NCBI GenBank assembly: GCA_009693225.1
Contig: SHXP01000037.1
Location: forward strand, 1-13,075
Length of the DNA: 13,075 nucleotides
Source of the DNA: Limnohabitans sp.
Lineage (GTDB): Bacteria > Pseudomonadota > Gammaproteobacteria > Burkholderiales > Burkholderiaceae_C
Direction: 5' to 3'
The translations under genes were made by a program, and so were the position numbers. The notes beneath the pieces were generated by a model that worked only from the letters and a program-made list of their open reading frames with translations, did no database searches and was not told the origin of the DNA. This document shows, in pieces, positions 1 to 6,766 of the stretch; position 1 is the first letter of the stretch; each line of letters begins with the position of its first letter.

Positions 1-191
1 AGCGTGCTGCGCTAAGCTTCGCACGCTGGTACAGGCACAGGGAAGTAAATGACAGCAAACCAAGTCGGGCTCCTAAAAGCCCTTTTTAAGCAACCGACTG
101 GCCCCCTTTTACTCCGCCACACTGGTATCCAATTCGCCGCCATTCACAAAGTGGAGATTTTGTGTCGAGCTAATTTTTCTGTTCAACCACC
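1..191. other. Left-edge intergenic stretch, possible tail of an upstream gene
   Basis: No complete gene is supported here. One reading frame from base 2 stays open to a TGA at 50-52, and another from base 1 stops at 13-15, so the end of a plus-strand gene located left of the window is possible but cannot be identified from so few codons. A 7-bp inverted repeat (1-7 with 21-27) and a terminator-like hairpin (67-87) follow. A further inverted repeat, CACAAA at 145-150 with TTTGTG at 159-164, lies just beyond the end of the minus-strand receptor gene but has no T-run on either strand. The long plus-strand reading frame starting at 49 is mostly antisense to the receptor gene and is not considered real. 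Confidence 0.4.
67..87 (+). terminator. Rho-independent terminator (plus strand)
   Basis: GGGCT (67-71), loop cctaaa, AGCCC (78-82), immediately followed by five T (83-87). The stem is short but GC-rich and the T-run is correctly placed for plus-strand transcription. It would end a transcript coming from left of the window. On the minus strand no T-run follows, so it is unlikely to serve the receptor gene at 192-1166. Confidence 0.55.
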
Positions 192-1166
192 TCAATCCAG
201 CGAAATCCCTTGCCGCTTGATGAGCTTGTGCCAGACGGCTGTTTCAGCGCGTATCAGATCGGCGTATTGCTGCGGCGTATTAGCCACCGGCTCGATACCG
301 AAGTCGATCAGTTTTTGCCGGATAGCGGGTTGGTTGATGGTCTCGGAGATTTGTTTTTGCAATGCATTGATCACCTCAGGCGGTGTGCCGGCAGGCGCGA
401 CGATGCCGACTTGTGCAGAGGCTTCTACATTTTTAATGCCCAGTTCAGCAAAGGTAGGTACGTCGGGCAGTTGCGGCAGCCGAACCGGGTTGGCCACGGC
501 CAGCGCGCGTACTTTGCCGCCTTTGATGAAACCGTTGCCTGCGGCCAGGTCGACCATCATGGCCGGAATCTGACCACCGGCCAGATCGGACAAGGCGGGT
601 GCCGCGCCTTTGTAAGGAATGTGCACCATGAACAAACCGGCTTGCACTTTCAGCAATTCCATGGCCAGGTGGTGCGGGCTACCGGCCCCGGCCGAGCCGA
701 AATTCACGCTACCGGGTTTGGCTTTGGCTTTGGCAATGAAGTCTTTGGCGTCCTTGGCGTCGGATGCCGGACCGACCACCAGCACCATGGGGAATCTGCC
801 CATCAGTGTGACAGGTGCCAGGTCTTTTTCGGGGTTGTAGGACAGCTTGGCATACAAGGCCGTGTTGAACACCAAGGTGCCGTTGTCGGCCGACATGATG
901 GTGTAGCCGTCAGGGGCCGAGCGCGTCAATTCAGAGGCCGCGATGGCGGTGTTGCCGCCGGGCTTGTTGTTGACCACGATGGATTGTTTGACTTGCGTGG
1001 AGAGTTGCTGACTGATGGTGCGGGCCAGAAAATCCGAACCGCCACCGGCCGGGTAGGGCACCAGCCAGCGTATGTTTTTAGAAGGGTATGCGGCGTTTTG
1101 CGCCAAAGCAAACGGGGCCATGGCAGCAAGCGACAAAAGACCTAGGGCATGACGGCGTTCAAACAT
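192..1166 (-). CDS. Bug/TctC-family periplasmic substrate-binding protein (orphan receptor)
   Basis: This is a 324-residue receptor of the tripartite tricarboxylate transporter family, which captures an organic anion in the periplasm. An Arg-Arg-containing signal peptide (MFERRHALG, then a hydrophobic stretch ending in ALA near residue 22) precedes the mature protein. The hallmark segments are visible: VPYPAGGGSD near the mature N-terminus, NKPGGN followed by APDGYT, and the downstream VPTFAELG that is typical of Bug proteins. The length is normal for the family. The ATG at 1166 was chosen over an upstream in-frame one at 1223 because an AAGGA Shine-Dalgarno (1173-1177) precedes it at good spacing and the signal peptide starts there. 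It is divergent from the P450 gene and has no TctA/TctB partner on its own strand, so it may use the membrane components encoded at 4728-6720 or act in sensing. The ligand cannot be read from the sequence. Confidence 0.93.
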   Translation of the reverse strand: MFERRHALGLLSLAAMAPFALAQNAAYPSKNIRWLVPYPAGGGSDFLARTISQQLSTQVKQSIVVNNKPGGNTAIAASELTRSAPDGYTIMSADNGTLVFNTALYAKLSYNPEKDLAPVTLMGRFPMVLVVGPASDAKDAKDFIAKAKAKPGSVNFGSAGAGSPHHLAMELLKVQAGLFMVHIPYKGAAPALSDLAGGQIPAMMVDLAAGNGFIKGGKVRALAVANPVRLPQLPDVPTFAELGIKNVEASAQVGIVAPAGTPPEVINALQKQISETINQPAIRQKLIDFGIEPVANTPQQYADLIRAETAVWHKLIKRQGISLD

Positions 1167-1172
1167 GTGTGG

Positions 1173-1177
1173 TCCTT
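1173..1177 (-). promoter_or_regulatory. Ribosome binding site of the orphan receptor gene
   Basis: AAGGA on the minus strand, six bases before the ATG at 1166. It decides the start in favour of 1166 over the in-frame ATG at 1223, which would add 19 residues ahead of the signal peptide. Confidence 0.6.
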
Positions 1178-1257
1178 GTGGTTCGGGTAAACCGGCTGCG
1201 GTGTGAGCCCGGTGGTGAATCATTTTAGGGCGTAATAAACTCGCAGCATCCCAATGA

Positions 1258-1265
1258 AAGGCGAG
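1258..1265 (+). promoter_or_regulatory. Ribosome binding site of the P450 fusion gene
   Basis: AAGGCGAG with its AAGG core eight bases or less from the ATG at 1269. It lies inside the first codons that would be used if the ATG at 1254 were the start, and so favours 1269. Confidence 0.5.
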
Positions 1266-1268
1266 TTC

Positions 1269-3602
1269 ATGGCTGCTGAATCAAGCGCTTGTCCGGTAGA
1301 CCACCGGGCCTTATCCGGCGCCGTCGCCGTTGAGGGCTGCCCTGTGAGCTCTAAGGCCGCCGCCTTTAACCCGTTTGAAAAAGATTATTTACAAGACCCG
1401 CCTGAGTATGTGCGCTGGGCGCGCGAACAGGAACCGGTGTTCTTCAGTCCGCAACTCGGCTACTGGGTGGTCACGCGGTACGACGATATCAAAGCCATCT
1501 TCCGCGACCACGCCAATTTCAGTCCGGCCAATGCGCTGGAGAAAATCACCCCGCCCGGCGAAGCCGTGCTTCAAGTGCTGGCCTCTTACAACTACGCCAT
1601 GGGCAGAACTCTTGTCAACGAGGACGAACCTGCGCACATGGCCAGGCGCCGTTTGCTGCTGGAGCCTTTCACGCCTCAAGCTTTGATACAGCACGAGCCT
1701 ATGGTGAGGCAACTCGCGCGCGAGTACGTGGACCGGTTCATTAACGACGGCCAAGCCGATCTGGTCGAGCAAATGCTGTGGGAGGTGACACTGACCATTG
1801 CCTTGCATTTTCTCGGTGTGGACGAGGAAGACATGCCCATGCTGCGCCAGTATTCGATCGCCCACACGGTCAATACTTGGGGCCGACCGGACGAACACGA
1901 GCAATTGAAAGTGGCCCACGCAGTCGGTAATTTCTGGCAATTGGCCGGCCGCATACTGGAGAAGATGCGTCGCGACTCGAGTGGTCCGGGTTGGATGAAG
2001 TTCGGCATACGCATGCAGGCAGAGCATCCTGACGTGGTCACTGATTCGTATTTGCATTCGATGATGATGGCCGGCATTGTGGCCGCGCACGAAACCACAG
2101 CCAACGCCACCGCCAATGCCTTGAAGCTGCTCCTGCAACACCCGAGCGCCTGGGAGGAAATAGTTGCTGACCCGTCGCTGATTCCGAATGCGGTTGAAGA
2201 GTGTTTGCGTTTCTCAGGTTCCATCATTTCATGGCGGCGCATCGCATTGAACCCGGTGAAAGTCGGCGGTTTTGATTTACCGGCGGGCGCAAAATTTCTG
2301 ATGCTGATGACTTCGGCCAACCACGATGAACAGCATTTCCCTGAAGCAGAGTTGCTGGACATTCACCGTGACAACGCCTCAGATCATTTGTCGTTCGGTT
2401 ACGGCGCGCATCAGTGCATGGGCAAAAACCTGGCGCGCATGGAGTTGCAGGTTTTTTTGCAGGAGCTGTCGCAACGCCTGCCGCACATGAAGTTGCAGCA
2501 GCAATCGTTAAGCTATTTGTCCAATATGTCGTTTCGCGGGCCCGAACACCTGCTGGTCGAATGGGACCCTACCGCCAACCCCGAGCGACATGACCACGGC
2601 GTGCTGCAACACCGGCATGCGGTTCGCATAGGCGAATCCACGCGCAAAAGCTTGAGCCGTGCCGTGCGTGTAGAAGACATTCAGAAGCTGGCGCGCGACA
2701 TCGTCTGCCTGACATTGAGCTCCGCTGACGGACAAGCGTTTGCGCCGTGGACGCCGGGTTCCCACATAGATCTGGAATACGGTGACACGAGTTTGTCGCG
2801 CCAGTATTCCCTGTGCGGTGATCCGGCCGATCGCATGCGTTTGCAGATCGCCGTGTTGAAAGACCCGCAGAGTCGCGGCGGTTCAGTTTGGTTGCACGAC
2901 AAGCTAGCGGCGGGGGACTTGTTGCAGCTGCGCGGTCCGCGTAACCATTTCCGTTTCGATGACACCGCAAAGCGTGTGGTGTTCGTCGCCGGCGGCATAG
3001 GCGTAACGCCGGTGTTGGCCATGGCGCGCCAGGCTTTGCAACTCGGCATGGATTACGTCTTCCATTACAGCGCTCGTTCGCGTGAACACATGGCATTTGT
3101 GAACCAACTGCAAGCTTTGCACGGCCATCGTTTGAAACTGCACTTAAGTGCTGAAGGCTTACGCGCCGACTATGCGGCTTTGTTCGCTGAGTTTGAAGCA
3201 GGCACGCAGGTGTATGCCTGCGGACCTAAAACCATGTTGCAAGCTATTGAATCCGCCTGCGACCAATGCTCCGGTTTGCTGCTCAAGGTCGAACATTTCC
3301 ACTCCGCTGCAGCTGTGCTTGACCCGGCCAAAGAACACGCTTTTGAGATTGAACTCAAGGACTCCGGACTGCTGCTCACGGTGGCGACTGACCGCACGGT
3401 GATGGAGACTTTGCGCGCCGCCAATATCGATGTGCAGAGCGATTGCGGCGAGGGCTTGTGCGGCTCTTGCGAAGTACGTGTGCTTGCCGGCGCAGTAGAC
3501 CACCGTGATCTGGTGCTGACTGCGGCCGAGCGAGCGCTGCATTCAAAAATGATGGTTTGCTGCTCGCGTGCCGCAGACGGGCGACTGGTGCTGGAGCTTT
3601 AA
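1269..3602 (+). CDS. Self-sufficient cytochrome P450 (CYP116B type): P450 - FMN reductase - [2Fe-2S] fusion
   Basis: This 777-residue NAD(P)H-dependent monooxygenase carries its own redox partners and should be cytoplasmic. The P450 domain (about 1-440) shows AAHETT of the oxygen-binding I-helix (272-277), the K-helix ExxR pair E311/R314, and the haem loop FGYGAHQCMG with the cysteine ligand C383. A short linker leads to a phthalate-dioxygenase-reductase-like unit: RQYSL flavin motif (511-515), GGIGVTP nucleotide-binding loop (575-581) and YACGP (C651). A C-terminal plant-type ferredoxin has cysteines C726, C731, C734 and C764. From memory the layout and many stretches closely resemble P450RhF (CYP116B2), including DPTANPER and MMVCCSRA-like segments. 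Relatives hydroxylate or O-/N-dealkylate small aromatic and aliphatic compounds; the substrate here is unknown. Start 1269 was chosen for its Shine-Dalgarno; 1254 is possible and adds five residues. All key residues appear intact. Confidence 0.96.
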   Translation: MAAESSACPVDHRALSGAVAVEGCPVSSKAAAFNPFEKDYLQDPPEYVRWAREQEPVFFSPQLGYWVVTRYDDIKAIFRDHANFSPANALEKITPPGEAVLQVLASYNYAMGRTLVNEDEPAHMARRRLLLEPFTPQALIQHEPMVRQLAREYVDRFINDGQADLVEQMLWEVTLTIALHFLGVDEEDMPMLRQYSIAHTVNTWGRPDEHEQLKVAHAVGNFWQLAGRILEKMRRDSSGPGWMKFGIRMQAEHPDVVTDSYLHSMMMAGIVAAHETTANATANALKLLLQHPSAWEEIVADPSLIPNAVEECLRFSGSIISWRRIALNPVKVGGFDLPAGAKFLMLMTSANHDEQHFPEAELLDIHRDNASDHLSFGYGAHQCMGKNLARMELQVFLQELSQRLPHMKLQQQSLSYLSNMSFRGPEHLLVEWDPTANPERHDHGVLQHRHAVRIGESTRKSLSRAVRVEDIQKLARDIVCLTLSSADGQAFAPWTPGSHIDLEYGDTSLSRQYSLCGDPADRMRLQIAVLKDPQSRGGSVWLHDKLAAGDLLQLRGPRNHFRFDDTAKRVVFVAGGIGVTPVLAMARQALQLGMDYVFHYSARSREHMAFVNQLQALHGHRLKLHLSAEGLRADYAALFAEFEAGTQVYACGPKTMLQAIESACDQCSGLLLKVEHFHSAAAVLDPAKEHAFEIELKDSGLLLTVATDRTVMETLRAANIDVQSDCGEGLCGSCEVRVLAGAVDHRDLVLTAAERALHSKMMVCCSRAADGRLVLEL

Positions 3603-3730
3603 AACCGGTTTACACAAAGAGCTGTATGTCTTCATACTAGCAAAGCAGATTCCTAAGGTTTTCCCTAGTTTTAATCGATAAGTCGGCACCTACATTTGTC
3701 TTTTAGGGTTTCATACAAGCAAAACAACAT
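3603..3730. promoter_or_regulatory. Leader region of the TTT operon with hairpin and repeats
   Basis: This is the 128-bp gap between the P450 gene and the second receptor gene. It holds the 8-bp palindrome AACCGGTT (3603-3610), overlapping the 9-mer shared with the upstream divergent region. A hairpin follows: GCTGTATG (3621-3628), loop tctt, CATAC-T-AGC (3633-3641, one bulged T). There is also an imperfect direct repeat TTCATAC(T/A)AGCAAA at 3631-3644 and 3710-3723. A possible promoter, TTTACA (3609-3614) with an 18-bp spacer and CATACT (3633-3638), overlaps the hairpin. No T-run follows the hairpin, so it is not a strong terminator. P450 readthrough into the transporter genes is possible. 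Confidence 0.35.
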
Positions 3731-4720
3731 ATGTTCTTCACCCTTCGCAAAACTCTGATTGTTCCCCTGTTGTCCATCATATGTGCCATTGCAGGTCTTA
3801 TCCCCTGGCAGGCTACGGCACAAACATACCCGGTGCGACCGGTCATGCTGGTGGTGCCCTGGGGTGCCGGCGGAGGAACCGACGCGATTGCCCGCATCAT
3901 CGGCAGCCTGCTTGAAAAAGAACTCGGTCAACCGGTGACCGTCATTAACCGCGCCGGCGGCTCCGGCGTGGTCGGTCATTCAGCCATGGCCGCAGCTGCG
4001 CCTGACGGTTACACCCTAGGATTGATCACGGTTGAAATCGGCATGATGCATTGGCAGGGATTGACTGAGCTGACCCATTCCGCTTACACACCGATTGCAC
4101 TGATGAACGCCGATCCGGCAGCAGTCATAGTGCGTGCTGACTCACCCTACAAAAACTTGAATGACTTGCTGGCGGCCATCAAAGCCAACCCCGGTAAATT
4201 AAAAGCCACCGGCACCGGGCAGGGCGGTATCTGGCACCTGGCCATCGCCGGCTTGTTGCGTGACCACAAGATAGATCCGTCTGCCGTTCCTTGGGTGCCC
4301 AGCAACGGCGCTGCCCCCGGCTTGCAAGACCTGGTGGCAGGCGGTACAGATATCGTGCCGGTCTCACTGCCTGAGGGCCGCTCACTGATAGACGCCGGCA
4401 AGGTGCGCAGTCTGGCGCTGATGAGTGACAAGCCCTCGGCCTTGTTCCCAAATGTGCCCACCTTGAAAACCGCCACCGGCAGCAACTGGACAATGATGTC
4501 CTGGCGCGGGGTGGTGGCCCCCAAGGGATTGCCATTGCCGGTGCGCGACAAACTGGCCGCTGCTTTGAAAAAAATTGCCACCGGCAAAGAGTACAGCGAC
4601 TTCATGGCTAGCCGTGGCTTTGGTGTGTTGTATGCGCCCCCCGATGACTTTGCCGCGTTCATGGCCCGCTCAAATACCGAACTCGGTGCCACCATGAAAG
4701 CAGCGGGTATCGTCAAATAA
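3731..4720 (+). CDS. tctC: Bug/TctC-family periplasmic substrate-binding protein of the TTT operon
   Basis: This 329-residue extracytoplasmic receptor delivers a carboxylate-type ligand to the TctAB membrane complex. The N-terminus is a signal peptide: basic FTLRK, a long hydrophobic core and an ATA-Q cleavage site near residue 30. The mature part opens with YPVRPV, then VVPWGAGGGTD, NRAGGSGVVG and APDGYT, the usual Bug landmarks; FPNVPT appears further on. It lies seven bases before tctB and is clearly co-transcribed with it, so it is the cognate receptor. No good Shine-Dalgarno precedes the ATG at 3731 (the leader is A-rich), but an in-frame TAG at 3704-3706 excludes an upstream start. It is clearly diverged from the other receptor in this window, suggesting a different ligand. 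Confidence 0.94.
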   Translation: MFFTLRKTLIVPLLSIICAIAGLIPWQATAQTYPVRPVMLVVPWGAGGGTDAIARIIGSLLEKELGQPVTVINRAGGSGVVGHSAMAAAAPDGYTLGLITVEIGMMHWQGLTELTHSAYTPIALMNADPAAVIVRADSPYKNLNDLLAAIKANPGKLKATGTGQGGIWHLAIAGLLRDHKIDPSAVPWVPSNGAAPGLQDLVAGGTDIVPVSLPEGRSLIDAGKVRSLALMSDKPSALFPNVPTLKTATGSNWTMMSWRGVVAPKGLPLPVRDKLAAALKKIATGKEYSDFMASRGFGVLYAPPDDFAAFMARSNTELGATMKAAGIVK

Positions 4721-4727
4721 GCTTCTC

Positions 4728-5201
4728 ATGAAAATCAATGATGCCGTTTTCGGGCTGTTGCTCACCCTGATCAGTCTTGCGGTGCTGAGCACCATACAGT
4801 CCTACCCGGATATCCCCGGGCAGCAGGTCGGCCCGGCGCTGTTCCCCGGCCTGATTGCATTGGCTCTGGGTGTTTGCGGCATCGTCTTGATGTACCGTGG
4901 TTGGCAGGCACGCCGCACGGTGCCCTGGTGGCAAACTGCAGACTGGTTGCATTCGCCGCGCCACCTGAGCGGTTTTATGCTGGTGACGGGCGGTATTGTT
5001 TTTTATATTCTGGCGTCCACAGACCTTGGTTTTTTACCGGCGGCGTGCTTGTTGATGTGGGCCTTGATGGTGAATCTGAAAGTGCCGCCTGTGCGCGCTG
5101 CCGTCTTGTCGCTGCTCTTGAGTGCGCTGGTGCATTTTGCTTTTTACGCCTTGCTGCGTGTGCCTTTGCCTTGGGGTGTGTTGACCCCGTGGGCCTGGTA
5201 A
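4728..5201 (+). CDS. tctB: TctB-family small membrane subunit of tripartite tricarboxylate transporter
   Basis: This 157-residue protein has about four hydrophobic segments (roughly residues 5-24, 40-58, 80-98 and 120-145), as expected for the small subunit of TTT transporters. It carries the characteristic early GPALFPGL stretch after the first membrane segment. It partners with TctA in the inner membrane, using an ion gradient to take up the ligand handed over by the TctC receptor. It sits seven bases after tctC and 19 bases before tctA, the standard C-B-A order. Sequence conservation in this family is low, so the call rests on topology, the GPALFP motif and position. Confidence 0.92.
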   Translation: MKINDAVFGLLLTLISLAVLSTIQSYPDIPGQQVGPALFPGLIALALGVCGIVLMYRGWQARRTVPWWQTADWLHSPRHLSGFMLVTGGIVFYILASTDLGFLPAACLLMWALMVNLKVPPVRAAVLSLLLSALVHFAFYALLRVPLPWGVLTPWAW

Positions 5202-5205
5202 GGTC

Positions 5206-5211
5206 AAAGGA
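5206..5211 (+). promoter_or_regulatory. Ribosome binding site of tctA
   Basis: AAAGGA nine bases before the ATG at 5221, in the short gap after the tctB stop codon. It supports the assigned tctA start. Confidence 0.5.
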
Positions 5212-5220
5212 AAACTACAT

Positions 5221-6720
5221 ATGTGGACTGCGATTTCCCAGGCCTTCGGCATGGTGTTCGATCCCTACACCTTGCTGGTGATGGTGCTGGCCTCGATGTA
5301 CGGTCTTTTCGTCGGCGCCGTGCCCGGACTCACCGCCACCATGGCTACCGCCTTGCTGGTACCGGTCACCTTTTTCATGGCGCCTGTTCCTGCCATTGCC
5401 GCCATCGTTACCGCCACAGCAATGGCGATTTTTTCCGGCGACATTCCAGGTTGTCTGTTGCGCATACCCGGCACACCTGCATCAGCCGCCTATACCGATG
5501 AAGCCTTTGCCATGACGCGCAAAGGCCAGGCTGAAACGGCCTTGGGGGCCGGTCTGGTGTTTTCGGTGGTCGGCGGTTTGTTCGGCACATTGGTGTTGAT
5601 TTTTGCCGCGCCTGCATTGGCGGATTTTGCGATTCAGTTCAGCTCATATGAATATTTCTGGCTGGTGTTGCTGGGTTTGACCTGCGCTGTTTTCATCACC
5701 TCCGCCCGGCCGCTCAAAGGCGTGGTGACTTTGTCTCTGGGCTTGCTGGTGGCCTGTGTGGGTCTGGGCAATCCGGCCGGTTTTCCCCGCTTCACATTCG
5801 GCTCGGCCGAGATGACCGGCGGTATAGGCATGATTCCCCTGATGATCGGCATGTTCGCGATTTCCGAGGTGATCCGTTTTGTCGTCGACACCGCCCCGCC
5901 GGCCGAACTGGTGACTGAGAAAGTAGGCAATGTACTGGCCGGTCAATGGGCCTTGGCCAAAAAATATCCGGTGCAGATTTTGCGCGGTAGTGCGTTGGGT
6001 ACGGCCGTCGGCGCTTTGCCGGGGGCAGGCGCTGACATCGCCGCCTGGATGTCGTACGCCATCAGCAAGAAATTTTCCAAAGAACCCGAAAAATTCGGTA
6101 CCGGTCATGTCGAAGGCATTGTTGAATCGGGCGCCGCCAACAACAGTGCGCTGGCCGGTGCATGGATACCGGCGCTGGTGTTCGGCATACCCGGCGACAG
6201 CATCACCGCCATCATCATCGGTGTGCTCTACATGAAAAACATGAACCCGGGACCGACATTGTTTGTCACTCAACCGCAGAATATCTACGCCGTATTCCTG
6301 CTGTTCATCATGGCCAACATCATCATGCTACCGATGGGGATTTTGTGTATCAAGGCAGCCAAAAAAATTCTCAAAGTACCACGCAATGTGTTGATGCCGC
6401 TGATTCTTCTGTTTTGCACCGTGGGTACTTTTGCCATTAACAATTCCCTGTTTGATGTGGGCGTGATGCTCGGCGCAGGATTGCTGGCCTATGTGCTGGA
6501 GGAAAACGATTTCCCGATTGCACCTGCCATTCTCGGTGTGGTGCTGGGCGGCATGCTGGAGGAAAACTTCATCACCTCGATGATCAAGTCCAATGGCGAT
6601 TTCAGCGCTTTCTTCTCCCGCCCGGTTGCAGCCTTTCTGGGCGTATCAACCCTGCTGGTCTGGTTTATCCCCTTGTTGTTGAAGGCCAGGCGCGGGCGCG
6701 GTGCTGCTGCGCAGTCCTGA
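5221..6720 (+). CDS. tctA: TctA-family large membrane subunit of tripartite tricarboxylate transporter
   Basis: This 499-residue polytopic inner-membrane protein is the transport channel of the TTT system. The family repeats are visible: GAVPGLTATMATALL near residue 33, IPGTPASAAYTDE around 84-96, the second-half GALPGAGADIAAW near 264-276, and GIPGDSITAIIIGV near 323-336 followed by NPGP. These paired, glycine/proline-rich loops reflect the internal duplication known for TctA. The length matches the family (about 500). It ends in a basic KARRGRG tail. It completes a full C-B-A operon; the ligand is set by the receptor and cannot be inferred from this subunit. Confidence 0.96.
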   Translation: MWTAISQAFGMVFDPYTLLVMVLASMYGLFVGAVPGLTATMATALLVPVTFFMAPVPAIAAIVTATAMAIFSGDIPGCLLRIPGTPASAAYTDEAFAMTRKGQAETALGAGLVFSVVGGLFGTLVLIFAAPALADFAIQFSSYEYFWLVLLGLTCAVFITSARPLKGVVTLSLGLLVACVGLGNPAGFPRFTFGSAEMTGGIGMIPLMIGMFAISEVIRFVVDTAPPAELVTEKVGNVLAGQWALAKKYPVQILRGSALGTAVGALPGAGADIAAWMSYAISKKFSKEPEKFGTGHVEGIVESGAANNSALAGAWIPALVFGIPGDSITAIIIGVLYMKNMNPGPTLFVTQPQNIYAVFLLFIMANIIMLPMGILCIKAAKKILKVPRNVLMPLILLFCTVGTFAINNSLFDVGVMLGAGLLAYVLEENDFPIAPAILGVVLGGMLEENFITSMIKSNGDFSAFFSRPVAAFLGVSTLLVWFIPLLLKARRGRGAAAQS

Positions 6721-6766
6721 CGCATAAGCGATATATTTGAACCACGGTATTTTCAGAGCCCCCAGC

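Larger units (their letters stand above)
1167..1268. promoter_or_regulatory. Divergent intergenic region between receptor and P450 genes
   Basis: About 100 bp separate the two divergent starts, so both promoters must lie here or overlap the genes. No convincing -35/-10 pair was found. The best -10-like boxes are TAAAAT on the minus strand (1227-1222) and TAATAA on the plus strand (1233-1238), each lacking a good -35. A small inverted repeat GGTT/AACC (1180-1183 with 1190-1193) lies close to the receptor gene. The 9-mer CCGGTTTAC (minus strand, 1195-1187) recurs on the plus strand at 3605-3613 ahead of the second receptor gene and could be an operator half; this is speculative. Confidence 0.4.

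Noticed and set aside
1..27. Inverted repeat AGCGTGC/GCACGCT at the extreme left edge as a mobile-element end
   Set aside because: Only 7 bp with a 13-base loop, no transposase and no matching copy elsewhere in the window.
49..573. 174-codon plus-strand reading frame at the left edge
   Set aside because: Most of it is antisense to the receptor gene, and it passes through the terminator-like hairpin at 67-87.
210..1145. Long plus-strand reading frame opposite the orphan receptor gene
   Set aside because: It is antisense to a clear Bug/TctC gene, has a low-complexity His/Gly/Arg-rich product, and no recognisable domain or ribosome site.
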